The translations under genes and the position numbers were made by a program. A stretch of 64,000 nt of DNA from Mesostigma viride (Eukaryota; Streptophyta; Mesostigmatophyceae; Mesostigmatales; Mesostigmataceae), in contig RPFO01000256.1 in assembly GCA_009746045.1 (NCBI GenBank), forward strand, positions 1,865,829 to 1,929,828, read 5' to 3'. Positions 52,936 to 63,733 of this stretch are shown here, in pieces. The notes beneath the pieces were generated by a model. That model saw nothing but the letters and a program-made list of their open reading frames with translations, did no database searches and was not told where the DNA came from. Every line of letters starts with the position of its first letter. Position 1 is the stretch's first letter.

Positions 52936-55189
52936 GTCCACATACTGGTCTGGAGGTCAAACACTGGATCGGCTCCAAGAAGGAAAACTGCAGCAGGAAG
53001 ACTCCGGATGTCAACCACTGGAAGCATAACTTGTTGACCAAAGCATTCTGACCACAATTGTCATGTAGACCATAGGCCCAGAACTGGAAGACAGAAAATG
53101 TCCTAAGGCCCTCATTCAGGTGACCACAGCAAGTCGGCCATGAAAAAGGCACTGGTCACCAAGACAGGATGGGATCTATGAGGTAACAAAAGAAGAATCT
53201 GAAAATCCAATGCAATCAGTTTCACAGCCAAATAGTGATGTCCATCTGCCATAGACCTCATAGATCTCCTCCCCTCTAAGACAAGACTCAGAGGGCTATG
53301 GGTAGGGAAAGCCTGCAGCCACATCTCAACCCACAAACAAGTGGCCCTAAACGAACAAGGCACACTCATCAGTCTCGCTCAACTGGAATGGTGAGAGCAA
53401 CCAACGATCTTGGAACGACTCATGTCCCCCAAGAGTGCGACCATATCAAGGCTCAATGCATCACTCAGTGCCAAGTGTTAGTGACACCTGAGAAAAAGGC
53501 AATTCAGCACATCATTGATCATGCAGAGCCATGGTCCAATTACTCAACAGCTGGTAAACTGGAGACAACCAGCACATAAGCGTATTCATCCCTCTGGCAG
53601 CCTCTGGTAAAAGGGAAACAACCACAAGGCACTGGCCAAACAGATATACTGCCTCTGCATGGCGAACTGGATACCACCAGCAGACAAACTCTTTCCCCAA
53701 TCTGCCACTGATTAACTGGATGCAATCAGCACGCATACTGCCAACAATCTGCCAACGGCGTGGTCACAGGACAGTTATGGGTTAGTCACTGGAAGGGGGG
53801 TGGGGGCCAGCTGACCCTGTTAAGGTGTAGGGGTGAGGGCATCTCAAACCCACAAGACAACAAGGTGGCAGGTTCCCTCCATAAGATGTAATGATGTTCC
53901 TGTGAGACCACGCAACATGGATTAATCCTTGACACCCATAAGGTTGCAGATTGATGTCAAGCAGCGGGTAAGGCTGATGAGGTCAACACAAAGAGAGCTC
54001 ACAGCTCCAGAAGGTTAAGACTCTCAGCAAAAGTATCACAACCCAATCATAGGTACAAGAATTGTCCATTGATCCAGAACGCTGGTGTACTGTGGGGCAG
54101 CTCAAGGGCGGACTGAATGGGTCAGTCGGCACAGATAAATACTCAAGAGCTCGAGCAAGACCTCTTGCATCATGTACAACTGAAGGTGAGTGAGTAGGAA
54201 CTCACGGTACAGATGCTAGCATACTGTTGTACGGAAAACTCAATCAGAGAGAGGCTCTCGATCAGGCAGATATGAGAGGATATCACAAAGTCCACTCAGG
54301 GAAGGCAGCAAGATAGACAAAGAAATGAACAGAGGTGAGAGGTCAGATCTTCCCAAGACAAGGATTAGCAAGCAAGGAAAGATCAGAAGGGGGTCAGAGG
54401 ACAGTGACAATGATCAATAACAAAGGCAAGCAATGACAAGCAGTGAGGAGTTAGAGCAACAAAAGTCACCGTTAAACTCCACACTTGCTCGTCTGCATCC
54501 ATGTTATGATAGCCACAAAACGTCCTTTACACACCCTAGCAACTCTGTTCATGATGTCCACTGCTCCAAAAGATGCACACCATTAGGCCACTCCATAGGC
54601 CTTGCAAATACTCAAAGCTCTCATGACTGTGAGAACCGAAGAAGGTGAGTACTCTAGGTATGCACACAGTCTGCATATCTGGTGCACTGGATTCACAGAC
54701 TGCACGCGGAGAGAGAGAGCTTGAAAACAGGGAATCACATGAGAAGTATGACTCCAACTGTTTCTGACCATAAGAACTTCAGCGGTTGTCAGCAAACAGC
54801 TAACAAGAAAGGCTCACATGCAGAGAAAGCCCAAGTGATAGAAGTCCAGGTCACTGAGGAAAAAGCATAATAAATATTAAAGCTCAGCCATGGCGTACTG
54901 GCACAGCATTTATCCTCAGGCAAGCTCAAATAACACCGCAAACAACCAAAACCACACGGGGGTTCTGGTATATCCAACACTGGGACAGATGCTAGTGACT
55001 GCTTTCATGACTGAAAAACAACTGTCAGGCATCTATCAACCAACTCTACAGCTTTCCATAATGAGGCAACCAGGGGCAACTGTATAGACGTCATCCATGA
55101 TAAGCACAACGTCTACACCATCCCACTGGCCACAAGAAAGATGTAGTAAGCCTGAGTGACTGACGTAAGAGTTAGCCACTTGAATCTAC

Positions 55190-55465
55190 AGGCAGCCTTG
55201 GCAGGGTTAGGAGAGAAGCGAACTATTTTCTCCCAACAGGCAGCCCAAAACTGGTACAGAAAATACAGGCAGCCTTGGCAGGGTTAGGAGACAAACAAAC
55301 TGAATTCTCCAAACAGGCAGCCCTAACTAGTTTTGCAGAATATATAGGCAGCCTTGGCAGGGTTAGGAGACAAACAAATCTGGCTTCTCCCAACAAGCAA
55401 CCTAAAACTAGAACTAAACAGTACAGGCAACCTTGGCAGGGTCAGGCGACAAACAAATCTGGGTG
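55190..55465. repeat. ~80 bp tandem repeat, four units
   Basis: Four copies starting with AGGCAGCCTTGGCAGGGTTA, each followed by a variable GACAAACAAA part, in the LARD interior. No coding role apparent. Confidence 0.85.
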
Positions 55466-57442
55466 GCCTATAATACTATATAATACTCTATGGCCTAAAT
55501 CAGGTGACAGGGAGTGTTAGTGGCTCCCCTAAGCAGCGGGTCTTAACCAAGACACGGAGTGACGAGAGTCAACACGTAACAGCCCACGTGTCTAGGACAA
55601 GCCAGCTGTAACATAGCTGATTGCTAAAAGGCATGGCAATTAACTAACTATTGCCAACCTGAGCCATCAAGGGCAGACGTAAAACTACGTCCTATGCAGC
55701 GAACTTGATGACCATACTCCTTATGGGACCCAGTGAACAAGCATCCTTTCTACTAAAAAGAAGAAAAGGAAACACTTGACACTGCCCATTACCATGGTCT
55801 CAGTAGTGAACAAAATAGCTAGTTCACGCAATCAAGGCACCAATGTGTGCAAGACCAGAGAACATGGCAGGGATGCACCCAAGGAGGCACTGCAGAAGGA
55901 TGCACTCAAAAGAGGCACCGCAGTAACTACCTACAGCTGCAAGATGTCTATGCAACTGAAGGGGTGCACGTCATACTATCTATAGAGTGCAGTACACTAT
56001 CACATCTACAGAGGCAAGCCAAGCCACAGATGCAATAGAGAACACCATCTATAGAGAATACAAGTGCCCGTGCCTACCCAGGACTGGGGTACCATTTTCA
56101 GCCTGCACCAAGAATTAACATTGAATGCTGGCTGACCCAAGTCCTGGTTGTATTATAAATAAACTACTGACTATCAAAACCATCCTGGAATGGATAGTCT
56201 GCTATTGCTAACTATCTGGCTGTGTGCTGGTACGTGCCAGAACCATGCACAAGGTGTCTGGTCAGAGCCACACCCTCTTAGAAAATTTGTACGGAGGGTG
56301 AGACCCTACAATATACCAGATCTACTAAATGGCAGTGACAGGCACCAATCAAAACATGTACTCCATGCAAGCCCATGGTAAGTGCTAAAAGGTAAACTCA
56401 GCATCACACAGCAATGCTAAAACAGCATCCCAGGCATGGAATAATGTAATGATGGGAACAACGAGGGTGTTCTCCTCCCACCCTATGGGGGACGAAGCCA
56501 GCACTCCCTAACTAGGCACGCAGGTGTTAGGCACAACACCGTCAAGGTGTCAGCAGTATGACAGCACACCTTGAGAGACATGGGACTGTCACCCTTTTTA
56601 CAAGCCATGACTAGAACAGGGAAAAGACCTTCCAACAAACTGCTTACAGGACTGGGTCTTCTCCATTCTAGCATCATGGTGGTGAGCAGTACTTATGAAA
56701 ATGTCTCATCCCCTAGGCATCTCTTCTGCAACCGAAAGAGATCACCAGGTGCCCACCTGCTTCTCAAGATGTTGGCCCAGCAGATGTCGTTGCAGCAGAC
56801 GACGCTGTCGCCACAACCAGATGTCGCTGCTACAGCAAAACGTCGGCGCTAGAACGAAAGGTTGTTGCCGAAACATGAAGATGTTGTCACTAAAACTGGC
56901 AGGTAGTCGTTGAAAAAGAAGGCATTGTCGCGACCTGGAAGAACTCGTTGCCAGCACCACACTGTGTCAGCTGATTTTTGTTGTCGTGCAGAGCTCGTTG
57001 CCGTTCCAGCGGGTCGGCAGATTGTCGCAGTGTCGAATAGTTGACAGCAGCAGAATCACTTGAGTTGGCTGGTCTGGTGCGTTAGCTTAGGCTCAGGAAA
57101 ATGTGGTCTGGCTCGGATTGTTCGTGAGAACGTCCAATGCCAGACGCATAGCCTGTTCCGCAACACAGACTGCAAAAAGTAATTCGCTGCCCAGTGAAGA
57201 ATGCGCTCTATACAGGTCAGCAGGGTTTGTGAAACCACCAGGTGACTGGCCGCGGATCTAGATAGAAAGCTTTCTTCTAAATGCATGTCTCAACCAAGAC
57301 GAATGCTATCGTTCTTGTTCTTCCCTCGGTAAAAAAAACGTAGGTAGGCGGAAATGGTTGATGTATACTGAAAGATTCAGTGCACGGAAACTCGTCCCAT
57401 GCTTTGATAAGTCTGTTCAGAAGTCAAACCTCCGATTACCAA

Positions 57443-58170
57443 TGTAACAGAATAAAATGGTGGTCTCTGCTCCACTAAATGCACAGATCTTTTACCTCCT
57501 GCCATTAAAGACAGAACGGACTTATCAAACCCCAAGAGACAGGGGAGATTCCTAGCGCTCTCCAGGAATCGTAGAGGGTGGTTGTTTCCCGTCTAGAGGC
57601 CTCTCCTACGAGACGGTACTTACGCGATAGAGAGCACTGGTCCCCTTTTGGTCGGGCGTCTGTCTGCTTGTTCATACAGACACAAGACTTCCTGTCTATC
57701 GGATATGGCTGTCCAATAACATGGCCTGAAGTGAGGATGTTTGGTTATTAGAAATAACTTCACATTATTGGGGTATCCGCCTGATGGCTATGGTGACAAA
57801 CAGGCAAAGCTTATGTCCCCGCCGACACAGAGGAGTCAAACGCAATCCTAACGGTCTCAGCCAATCAGAACACAGATGAACCGGTAAGGTTCTCTCTCTG
57901 TATGCTTTACACCCCTAACTTACGAAAGATACTAACTGACATCAGTCAGATTACACATAGATTCCAAGGTACTGTCCCGTACCGTCCAGGGCCCAACACA
58001 AAGGACCATCAAAAGGGCACTCCGCATATAAGTCCCCAAAAGTCAAGTCAGGCCAGGAATCATTGAACTTTGCCGTACAAAGGACTCAGCCATATACACT
58101 GAACGTTGAACTCCAAGTTCACGTCCACTTGGATGTGACAGTATACACGATGCCAGAAAATACTGTTACA
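57443..58170 (-). repeat. right LTR of the LARD element
   Basis: 728 bp, uninterrupted, homologous to the left LTR. Before it the minus strand reads TTGGTAATCGGAGG, a primer-binding-like string. Confidence 0.9.
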
Positions 58171-58327
58171 CTATCCGTATAGCATATTCAAAGTATCACT
58201 GACGAATCTTTAAACGGTATAAAAAGCTCACTCTGTGCCGTTTGCTTCTATGCCAACATAATGAACAAAATTTTAATATAACAAGTCTTCAAAGCAATGC
58301 ACTTTGTATCATGTCGAATTTTCGACA
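58171..58327 (+). repeat. 5' LTR remnant of the gag-only element
   Basis: 157 bp matching the 3' LTR pieces at about 60238-60265 and 62393-62510. It ends CGACA just before the primer site. The first part of the LTR is missing. Confidence 0.85.
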
Positions 58328-58387
58328 TGGTATCGGAGGAAGGTTGTCGATCAAGGACCTCTGTCATATTATTATTACTATTCTGGC

Positions 58388-59554
58388 ATGGCCAGTACGC
58401 TCGCGGATTTTTTCCCGGAGCTTGCCGACTTGGATTTAAGTATTTTATTCCCAGACGAGCCGGCACTGAATCTAGATGACGATACCGTTATGTGTTTCCC
58501 GTATGGCTGGGAACACGTGGAACTAGATCAGACTACTCCGTCTCAAGTACCTGACGCATTAAATGTTAATGCTACAGCTACTCGACCTGCCACTATAACA
58601 ATCACATACTACTATCTCGACGACACTTTTACATTTGAAATTTCCGACGTCTACTTTACAGAGGAAATTTTTACGATTGGCCTGGCCAGCCGATTCGTAT
58701 TTTCCACTGTACTAAATTACATGGCGAATAATAATAAGGATGTCGGCCTTATTGCCGCGTGCAGTGGCATTCCTTGTTTTGACGGCACCAAGTCAGCAGA
58801 CTGGCCAAAAATTTGCATTCGTTTTGAATCGATAGCAGCCGCTTTCGGTATGACAAGTGTCCTGTCACTTCCCGTCGACTATGGTGATCCGACCCAGGCT
58901 GAACTTCGGCAAGATCGAATTTTATTTGCCGCCCTGTGCTCGATTCTGGACTGCCAAGCTCTCAGTGTTGCGGATCAAGCTGAACCGAAGCATGGGAGCG
59001 TGGCGTTTAAGAAAGTAGACGACGTGTACGATCAGCCCCGCCAAACGCGGTCCCACAAGCAAGATCTTCGGCGCAAGCTGCACCGCATGGAGCTGGCGCT
59101 GAACCAAGCCATGGTCTCGTATGTGACCGACAACGAGACAATGTACCGCGACTTCCTCAAGCTCGGCGGCGTCATGGCGGAGATGGCATTTGTGCAGAAT
59201 TTACTCGACCGCCTGCCCCCCGAATATCGCCCGCTTCTCGCGGCCGTCTTCGTGCGCGACGATTTTTCTCTTGAGGAGGCCAAGGTTCTCCTCCTTCAGG
59301 CGGAGGACCAGCTGCGCGGACCACGCGGGTTGGCCGTGACGCCTAAGGCGCCGTCGCCCGCGTCGGCTCCGCAACTGGCCGGGGGGGGTGTACGCAACCC
59401 GCACTCAACCTCCCCTGTGTCGTCACTGCCAGCGCCCCGGACACCGCGAGGTGAACTGCTGGATAAAGTATCCCGAGAAGCGCCCTGCCCGACCCCAGGC
59501 GCATGCGACCCAAGAAGCCGGGGAATTTCCTCCGGGTTTTTGTTTCTAACATAA
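58388..59554 (+). CDS. Copia-type gag protein
   Basis: 388 residues from 'MASTLADFFPELADLDLSIL'. 'DGTKSADWPKICIRFESIAA', 'MELALNQAMVSYVTDNETMY' and 'FVQNLLDRLPPEYRPLLAAV' with 'FSLEEAKVLLLQAEDQL' are typical of Copia gag (UBN2-like). No CCHC knuckle is visible in the C-terminal Pro/Ser-rich tail. The ATG at 58388 lies 60 bp after the primer site. Fossil element protein; function would be particle assembly. Confidence 0.8.
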   Translation: MASTLADFFPELADLDLSILFPDEPALNLDDDTVMCFPYGWEHVELDQTTPSQVPDALNVNATATRPATITITYYYLDDTFTFEISDVYFTEEIFTIGLASRFVFSTVLNYMANNNKDVGLIAACSGIPCFDGTKSADWPKICIRFESIAAAFGMTSVLSLPVDYGDPTQAELRQDRILFAALCSILDCQALSVADQAEPKHGSVAFKKVDDVYDQPRQTRSHKQDLRRKLHRMELALNQAMVSYVTDNETMYRDFLKLGGVMAEMAFVQNLLDRLPPEYRPLLAAVFVRDDFSLEEAKVLLLQAEDQLRGPRGLAVTPKAPSPASAPQLAGGGVRNPHSTSPVSSLPAPRTPRGELLDKVSREAPCPTPGACDPRSRGISSGFLFLT

Positions 59555-59949
59555 CTAATCATTATTTTTTTTTAAACGTGTTCCCTTTGTGACTAGCCCT
59601 GTAGTTGGCTAGTAAACCTTTTTTTTGCTAGCTCCGTAGTTGGCTAGTCCCCCGTTTTGGCTAGCCCTGTAGTTGGCTAGCATAGTGATGTGATGCGTGC
59701 TTTTCCTTAAATGCACATTGTCCGGTAGGCCTCTTGCCTCAAGGCCTAGCCCACGTGTCAATAGGGGCACGTGGTTGAGGGGGGGAGGGTGCTCCATCCA
59801 CGTGCCCTTGTCTAATAGCAAAGGTCCTATGCCCAGCGTGCACTGGACTGACAAGAAATGGTTTGACTGTCTTGATAGGTGACTTTAAGACGGGACAAAG
59901 TATTGTCACAGTTACAAGTGTTCTACCCAGGCTATGAGACCAAGGGGGG

Positions 59950-60265
59950 TGTCGGGAATTTATTATAGTTCCCAGTGTCCACTCTAGCCAGAATAGTATT
60001 TAACATTTTATACTGGCAAGTGGCATGTTTTGTTTGTTAAATGTTTGTTTGTTTGTTTGTTTGTTTGTTTGTTTGTTTGTTTGTTTGTTTGTTTGATGTT
60101 TATTGTTGTTTGATAATGCAGCATTTATTTTTCCACGTTCAGCATGCTTCCCAGAATATGCCACAACATCCTAGAATATGTCGTGACATTATTCCCAACA
60201 AATCCCACGTATATTTCTAGCATATTCGAACTATCGCTATCCATATAGCATATTCAAAGTATCAC
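59950..60265 (+). repeat. 3' LTR of the gag-only element, first part
   Basis: Starts TGTCGGGAA after the polypurine tract. Contains a (TTTG)n microsatellite at 60037-60095. Interrupted at 60266 by another element and continued at 62393. Confidence 0.82.
60037..60095. repeat. (TTTG)n microsatellite
   Basis: About 14 units of TTTG within the 3' LTR. Confidence 0.9.
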
Positions 60266-62392
60266 ATACATTTCTTGTTTTTGGTCCATTGGAGTTCCTT
60301 CCCACCAAGAGAAACATTTATTTTACATTTTTGTGTGCTAGGCTTTATACGGACAGCCTATACCACACCTTCAAACTCAGTGCACATCATTATCAAGTTG
60401 GTTATTGTAGCACCATGCTGGGGGCCCAGCATACTCGAACACAAGGTGTTGCCCCTCTTAGCAGCGTGGGTGGGTGGGTGGGAGCTGAAAAGAGGCCTCC
60501 CTACGTCCCCTACACCACTCTAAGTACTGACTATCATTCACATTGCGCCACGCAGGCCTGCCGGCTGGCGCAGGTACAAGGTGTACTGACTGCCAATCAC
60601 AGTTGCGCCACGCCTGGCGGCTGGCGCAGGTAACAAGGTCTAGTGACGTACGTTAGAAGCTACCTAGGCCTGCACTCCGGAACCACACTCAGCCTAGGCA
60701 CAAAAAGGGCCGGCCGGTGCAGTACCCTCGTGACAAGCGCTAGTCTTACGCTACCTACGGCAGGTCGGTCCCCTTTGAGCCCGTCCACGCGTCATATATA
60801 AAATGAGCGAAGCTCAGCAAATACATTTCTTGTTTTTGGTCCATTGGAGTTCCTTCCCACCAAGAGAAACATTTATTTTACATTTTTGTGTGCTAGGCTT
60901 TATACGGACAGCCTATACCACACCTTCAAACTCAGTGCACATCATTATCAAGTTGGTTATTGTAGCACCATGCTGGGGGCCCAGCATACTCGAACACAAG
61001 GTGTTGCCCCCACACCTCCTTCTTGGCCACCAAGGCTGTCGCCAACCTTGGTGCCGATTTTCTTTCCGCCCATGGCCCCCCCCTGCACGCTGCCACGGCT
61101 GTACTGCCGCCCCCGTGTGGCCGCTACGGTTTCCCGGCGGACGCAGGGCGGCACCCATGTCGTTCCCCCCGTTAGGGGGGCGGTTTCCAGCGGCTGCTCA
61201 TTAGGCCTTACGCCCCCGGACCGTCTCTCACAAGCCCAGGACCCATCACCAGCCCCACCCCCGAGGCTGGGATTTCCCGGCATTGAAACCTTTGTGGCGA
61301 TAGGCCCTCTACCCTACCAAGGCCTTGGCTTGGAAACTGCTTAGCCAAGGCCCTGACCAGGGCTTGTGTTGTTGTAGGAAATTTTTTATGGCATAGATAT
61401 GCCCCCCTGGCTGAACCGAACTCTTTATCGCTTTTCCTATAATGCATCATACAGGATAAAAACAAGGCGATAAAACAGCAAGAATTTCAGCCCCGCCAGG
61501 CGAACATTCTTTGCTGAAAAACTGGGCAATGATGAAGAGCGCGCTCCTCCCACCAAGATTCGCTCCAGCCCCGCATCCTCCCCGAAACTCCCGTCTGGCC
61601 ACAGGCCGAAAGATCGGGTCCGCTGTCAGGCTCCTGGCAGTTATGGGCTACCCTGGCACCCCGCGCTAGCCATCTCCACGTTTAAGGCAGATTCGCCTCC
61701 ACCTGTGATTCTTTCCACCGTAGCCGCTGGCCCTGGCCTGTATGGCTCCTTCCCTGACGTTGTCCGACTAAAATCGCAGCTTCCCCAGTGTCAGGAAGCC
61801 GCTTGCCGCACCCAGGGGTAGAGGGGAATCGTCAGTGGGCCCAGCGCCGGAAATCACACCATTTTACTCAAAACGTAGAGCCCCCCACCCAACAACCATT
61901 ACCGTGGCCTGTAACGGTGGGTGGCGAACATAAAGAATTTTATTCCAGGCCTCTCCACGCCCGGAGAGGCCGATAGCATCGTCTTACATTCAGCGCAGCC
62001 GCCATAGCGGCCAGCCGACCTTGCCAGCAAATGCTGGGATCAAGTTGCGAAGCTGAAAAGAGGCCTCCCTACGTCCCCTACACCACTCTAAGTACTGACT
62101 ATCATTCACATTGCGCCACGCAGGCCTGCCGGCTGGCGCAGGTACAAGGTGTACTGACTGCCAATCACAGTTGCGCCACGCCTGGCGGCTGGCGCAGGTA
62201 ACAAGGTCTAGTGACGTACGTTAGAAGCTACCTAGGCCTGCACTCCGGAACCACACTCAGCCTAGGCACAAAAAGGGCCGGCCGGTGCAGTACCCTCGTG
62301 ACAAGCGCTAGTCTTACGCTACCTACGGCAGGTCGGTCCCCTTTGAGCCCGTCCACGCGTCATATATAAAATGAGCGAAGCTCAGCAAATAC
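60266..62392. mobile_element. head-to-tail dimer of an unidentified element in the LTR
   Basis: Two units in tandem: 60266-60820 (555 bp) and 60821-62388 (1568 bp). Both start ATACATTTCTTG and share a 191 bp head (to 60456 and 61011), and both share a 342 bp tail (60483-60824 and 62051-62392) ending AGCGAAGCTCAGCAAATAC. Only the middle differs, 26 bp against 1039 bp. ATAC stands at the left edge, the internal junction and the right edge. The tail has CATATATAAAATGAGC, a TATA-like box, just before the junction. No recognisable protein. Family unknown. Confidence 0.8.
61012..62050. other. unique middle of the second dimer unit
   Basis: GC-rich 1 kb. Contains TTCCCCCCGTTAGGGGGGCG and CTTGGCTTGGAAACTGCTTA strings. 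No frame longer than about 100 codons with a recognisable domain. Confidence 0.5.
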
Positions 62393-62515
62393 GAATCTTT
62401 AAACGGTATAGAAATCTCACTCTGTGCCGTTTGCTGCTATGCCAACATAATGAATAAAAATTTAATATAACAAGTCTTCAAAGCAATGCACTGTGTATCG
62501 TGTCAAATTTTGTTT
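62393..62515 (+). repeat. 3' LTR of the gag-only element, second part
   Basis: Resumes with GAATCTTTAAACGGTATAGA and matches 58207-58327. Its last bases are diverged, so the exact end is unclear. Confidence 0.8.
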
Positions 62516-62903
62516 ACAGTGCCACCGCGTCGAAACAGCCTCGTGCAACAACGTATCGTACGATGTGGCATCTCGTCAACCTCGTGCATCCATCATACAG
62601 CGGCGAACCACTCGTAAGTCAAAAACTCGTGTATTTCAAAATGTGCGCACTTGCCTATGGCCACCATCCAACTAGCCCACTGCGGGCATGCCTACAATAT
62701 GAACGCCGAGAAGAACACCGGTAACCTGCCCGGGCCCTCTGAGGCCAGGAAGGCCAATGCTAACGTAGCGGCTACGTCCGAGGGGCTCAGGATGGGCACT
62801 GCTAAAACCGGTGTATCCAAGAGGGGCTCATCCCAGGGGACGGCTGTGAAGCCCGATCCGCCGACTTTGGTCAAACAGAAAAAAATATATATATATATAT
62901 ATA

Positions 62904-63009
62904 TTTGGTTTGAGTGATTTCACTCTGCTGTAAGTAATTATATTTTTAATATATATATATATATTAAAAATATAATTACTTACAGCAGAGTGAAATCACT
63001 CAAACCAAA
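62904..63009. repeat. perfect 106 bp palindrome
   Basis: Arms of 53 bp, TTTGGTTTGAGTGATTTCAC outward-in, meet at a (TA)n centre at 62956/62957 with no spacer and no mismatch seen. It can form a long hairpin or cruciform. Confidence 0.93.
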
Positions 63010-63523
63010 GCAAACGCCCAGCTATAAACCTATATACAGAGCCATGTCAAAGCTCTATACTACGATAAGACCAATGGAAACGCCTAACGGGAGGAACCTA
63101 ATAGCCCTGCTGCACCGCAAAATCAGCCCGCGTACGGCGGAGCATGATGTCAGCCATGGCCCGAGTCAGCGCCACCGACAAGCGCTGACGCCAATATGAC
63201 CACAACACCTTGAAATGGCCTTTTTTTTACATAAATTCTGGCCCATGGCAAGTTTATGGTTGGATTGACCTAGGATTGGATCCCACGACTCCCCGGGATG
63301 TGTCTGGCTAGTGGTGTAGTAGTTGAGTCAAAATGTTAAGTTTACGTGGTATTCCCTGCTTAAGTTAACTCCAGATCCAAGGCCAAAACTGGCCACCTAA
63401 ACCACTTGCACTTGCATAGCAACAATAATTGATATCAGATTATGCTGTAACTTTGCAAGGGTGACGAATACGAGTTGTTCTGACCTTGTACAAAGTTCTA
63501 GGGCATTCGGAGCCCTATTTAGT

Positions 63524-63557
63524 GACAAATGCTAGCAAAATAGTGCTAGCATTTGTC
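63524..63557. repeat. hairpin GACAAATGCTAGCA
   Basis: 14 bp perfect inverted repeat, GACAAATGCTAGCA and TGCTAGCATTTGTC, with a 6-base loop. Confidence 0.85.
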
Positions 63558-63684
63558 GTAAATGGCAATTTTTAATTAATATTAAATCCAAATAATGTCA
63601 GAATGACACCCAAACCTATTGTCATCATGCCAACACCTGACACAGGGTCCCCACAATTCATGTGCAAAAATTCAGATCATACGG

Positions 63685-63733
63685 AGCCCAAAATGGTGAC
63701 ATTTGCCTGCATTTGTCACCATTTTGGCTCTTT
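63685..63733. repeat. hairpin CCAAAATGGTGACA
   Basis: Inverted repeat with arms CAAAATGGTGACA and TGTCACCATTTTG, extended by GAGCC/GGCTC around one bulge, 12-base loop. Same style as the hairpin 150 bp upstream. Confidence 0.8.

Larger units (their letters stand above)
51929..57442. other. interior of the LARD element
   Basis: 5.5 kb without a domain-bearing frame on either strand. Besides the two tandem arrays listed, it has a GGAACT-rich microsatellite near 52475 and a TGTCG/GTTGC-rich stretch at 56780-57040. Frames up to 150 codons are random in appearance. Confidence 0.6.
50558..58170 (-). mobile_element. non-autonomous LTR element without coding genes (LARD type), fossil
   Basis: LTRs of 728 bp (left copy enlarged by a 640 bp MITE) start TGTAACAG and end TGTTACA. 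A polypurine tract beside the left LTR and a TGG-type primer site beside the right LTR put it on the minus strand. The 5.5 kb interior has no gag or pol-like frame, only tandem repeats. The LTRs differ at a few per cent of positions, so it is older than the Ty3 element. Flanking 5-mers (CTCCC and CTATC) do not match cleanly. Confidence 0.85.
58171..62515 (+). mobile_element. gag-only Copia-like LTR element (TR-GAG type), fossil
   Basis: 5' LTR remnant 58171-58327, primer site TGGTATCGGAGG at 58328, a gag ORF, polypurine tract AAGGGGGG ending at 59949, and a 3' LTR starting TGTCGGGAA at 59950, which is split by a 2.1 kb insertion and resumes at 62393. The internal part is only 1.6 kb and carries no protease, integrase or reverse transcriptase. 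The 5' LTR is truncated where it meets the LARD element. Broken and non-autonomous. Confidence 0.82.

Noticed and set aside
51929-57442. Host genes within the LARD interior
   Set aside because: Frames are short, lack domains and fall inside a segment bounded by LTRs.
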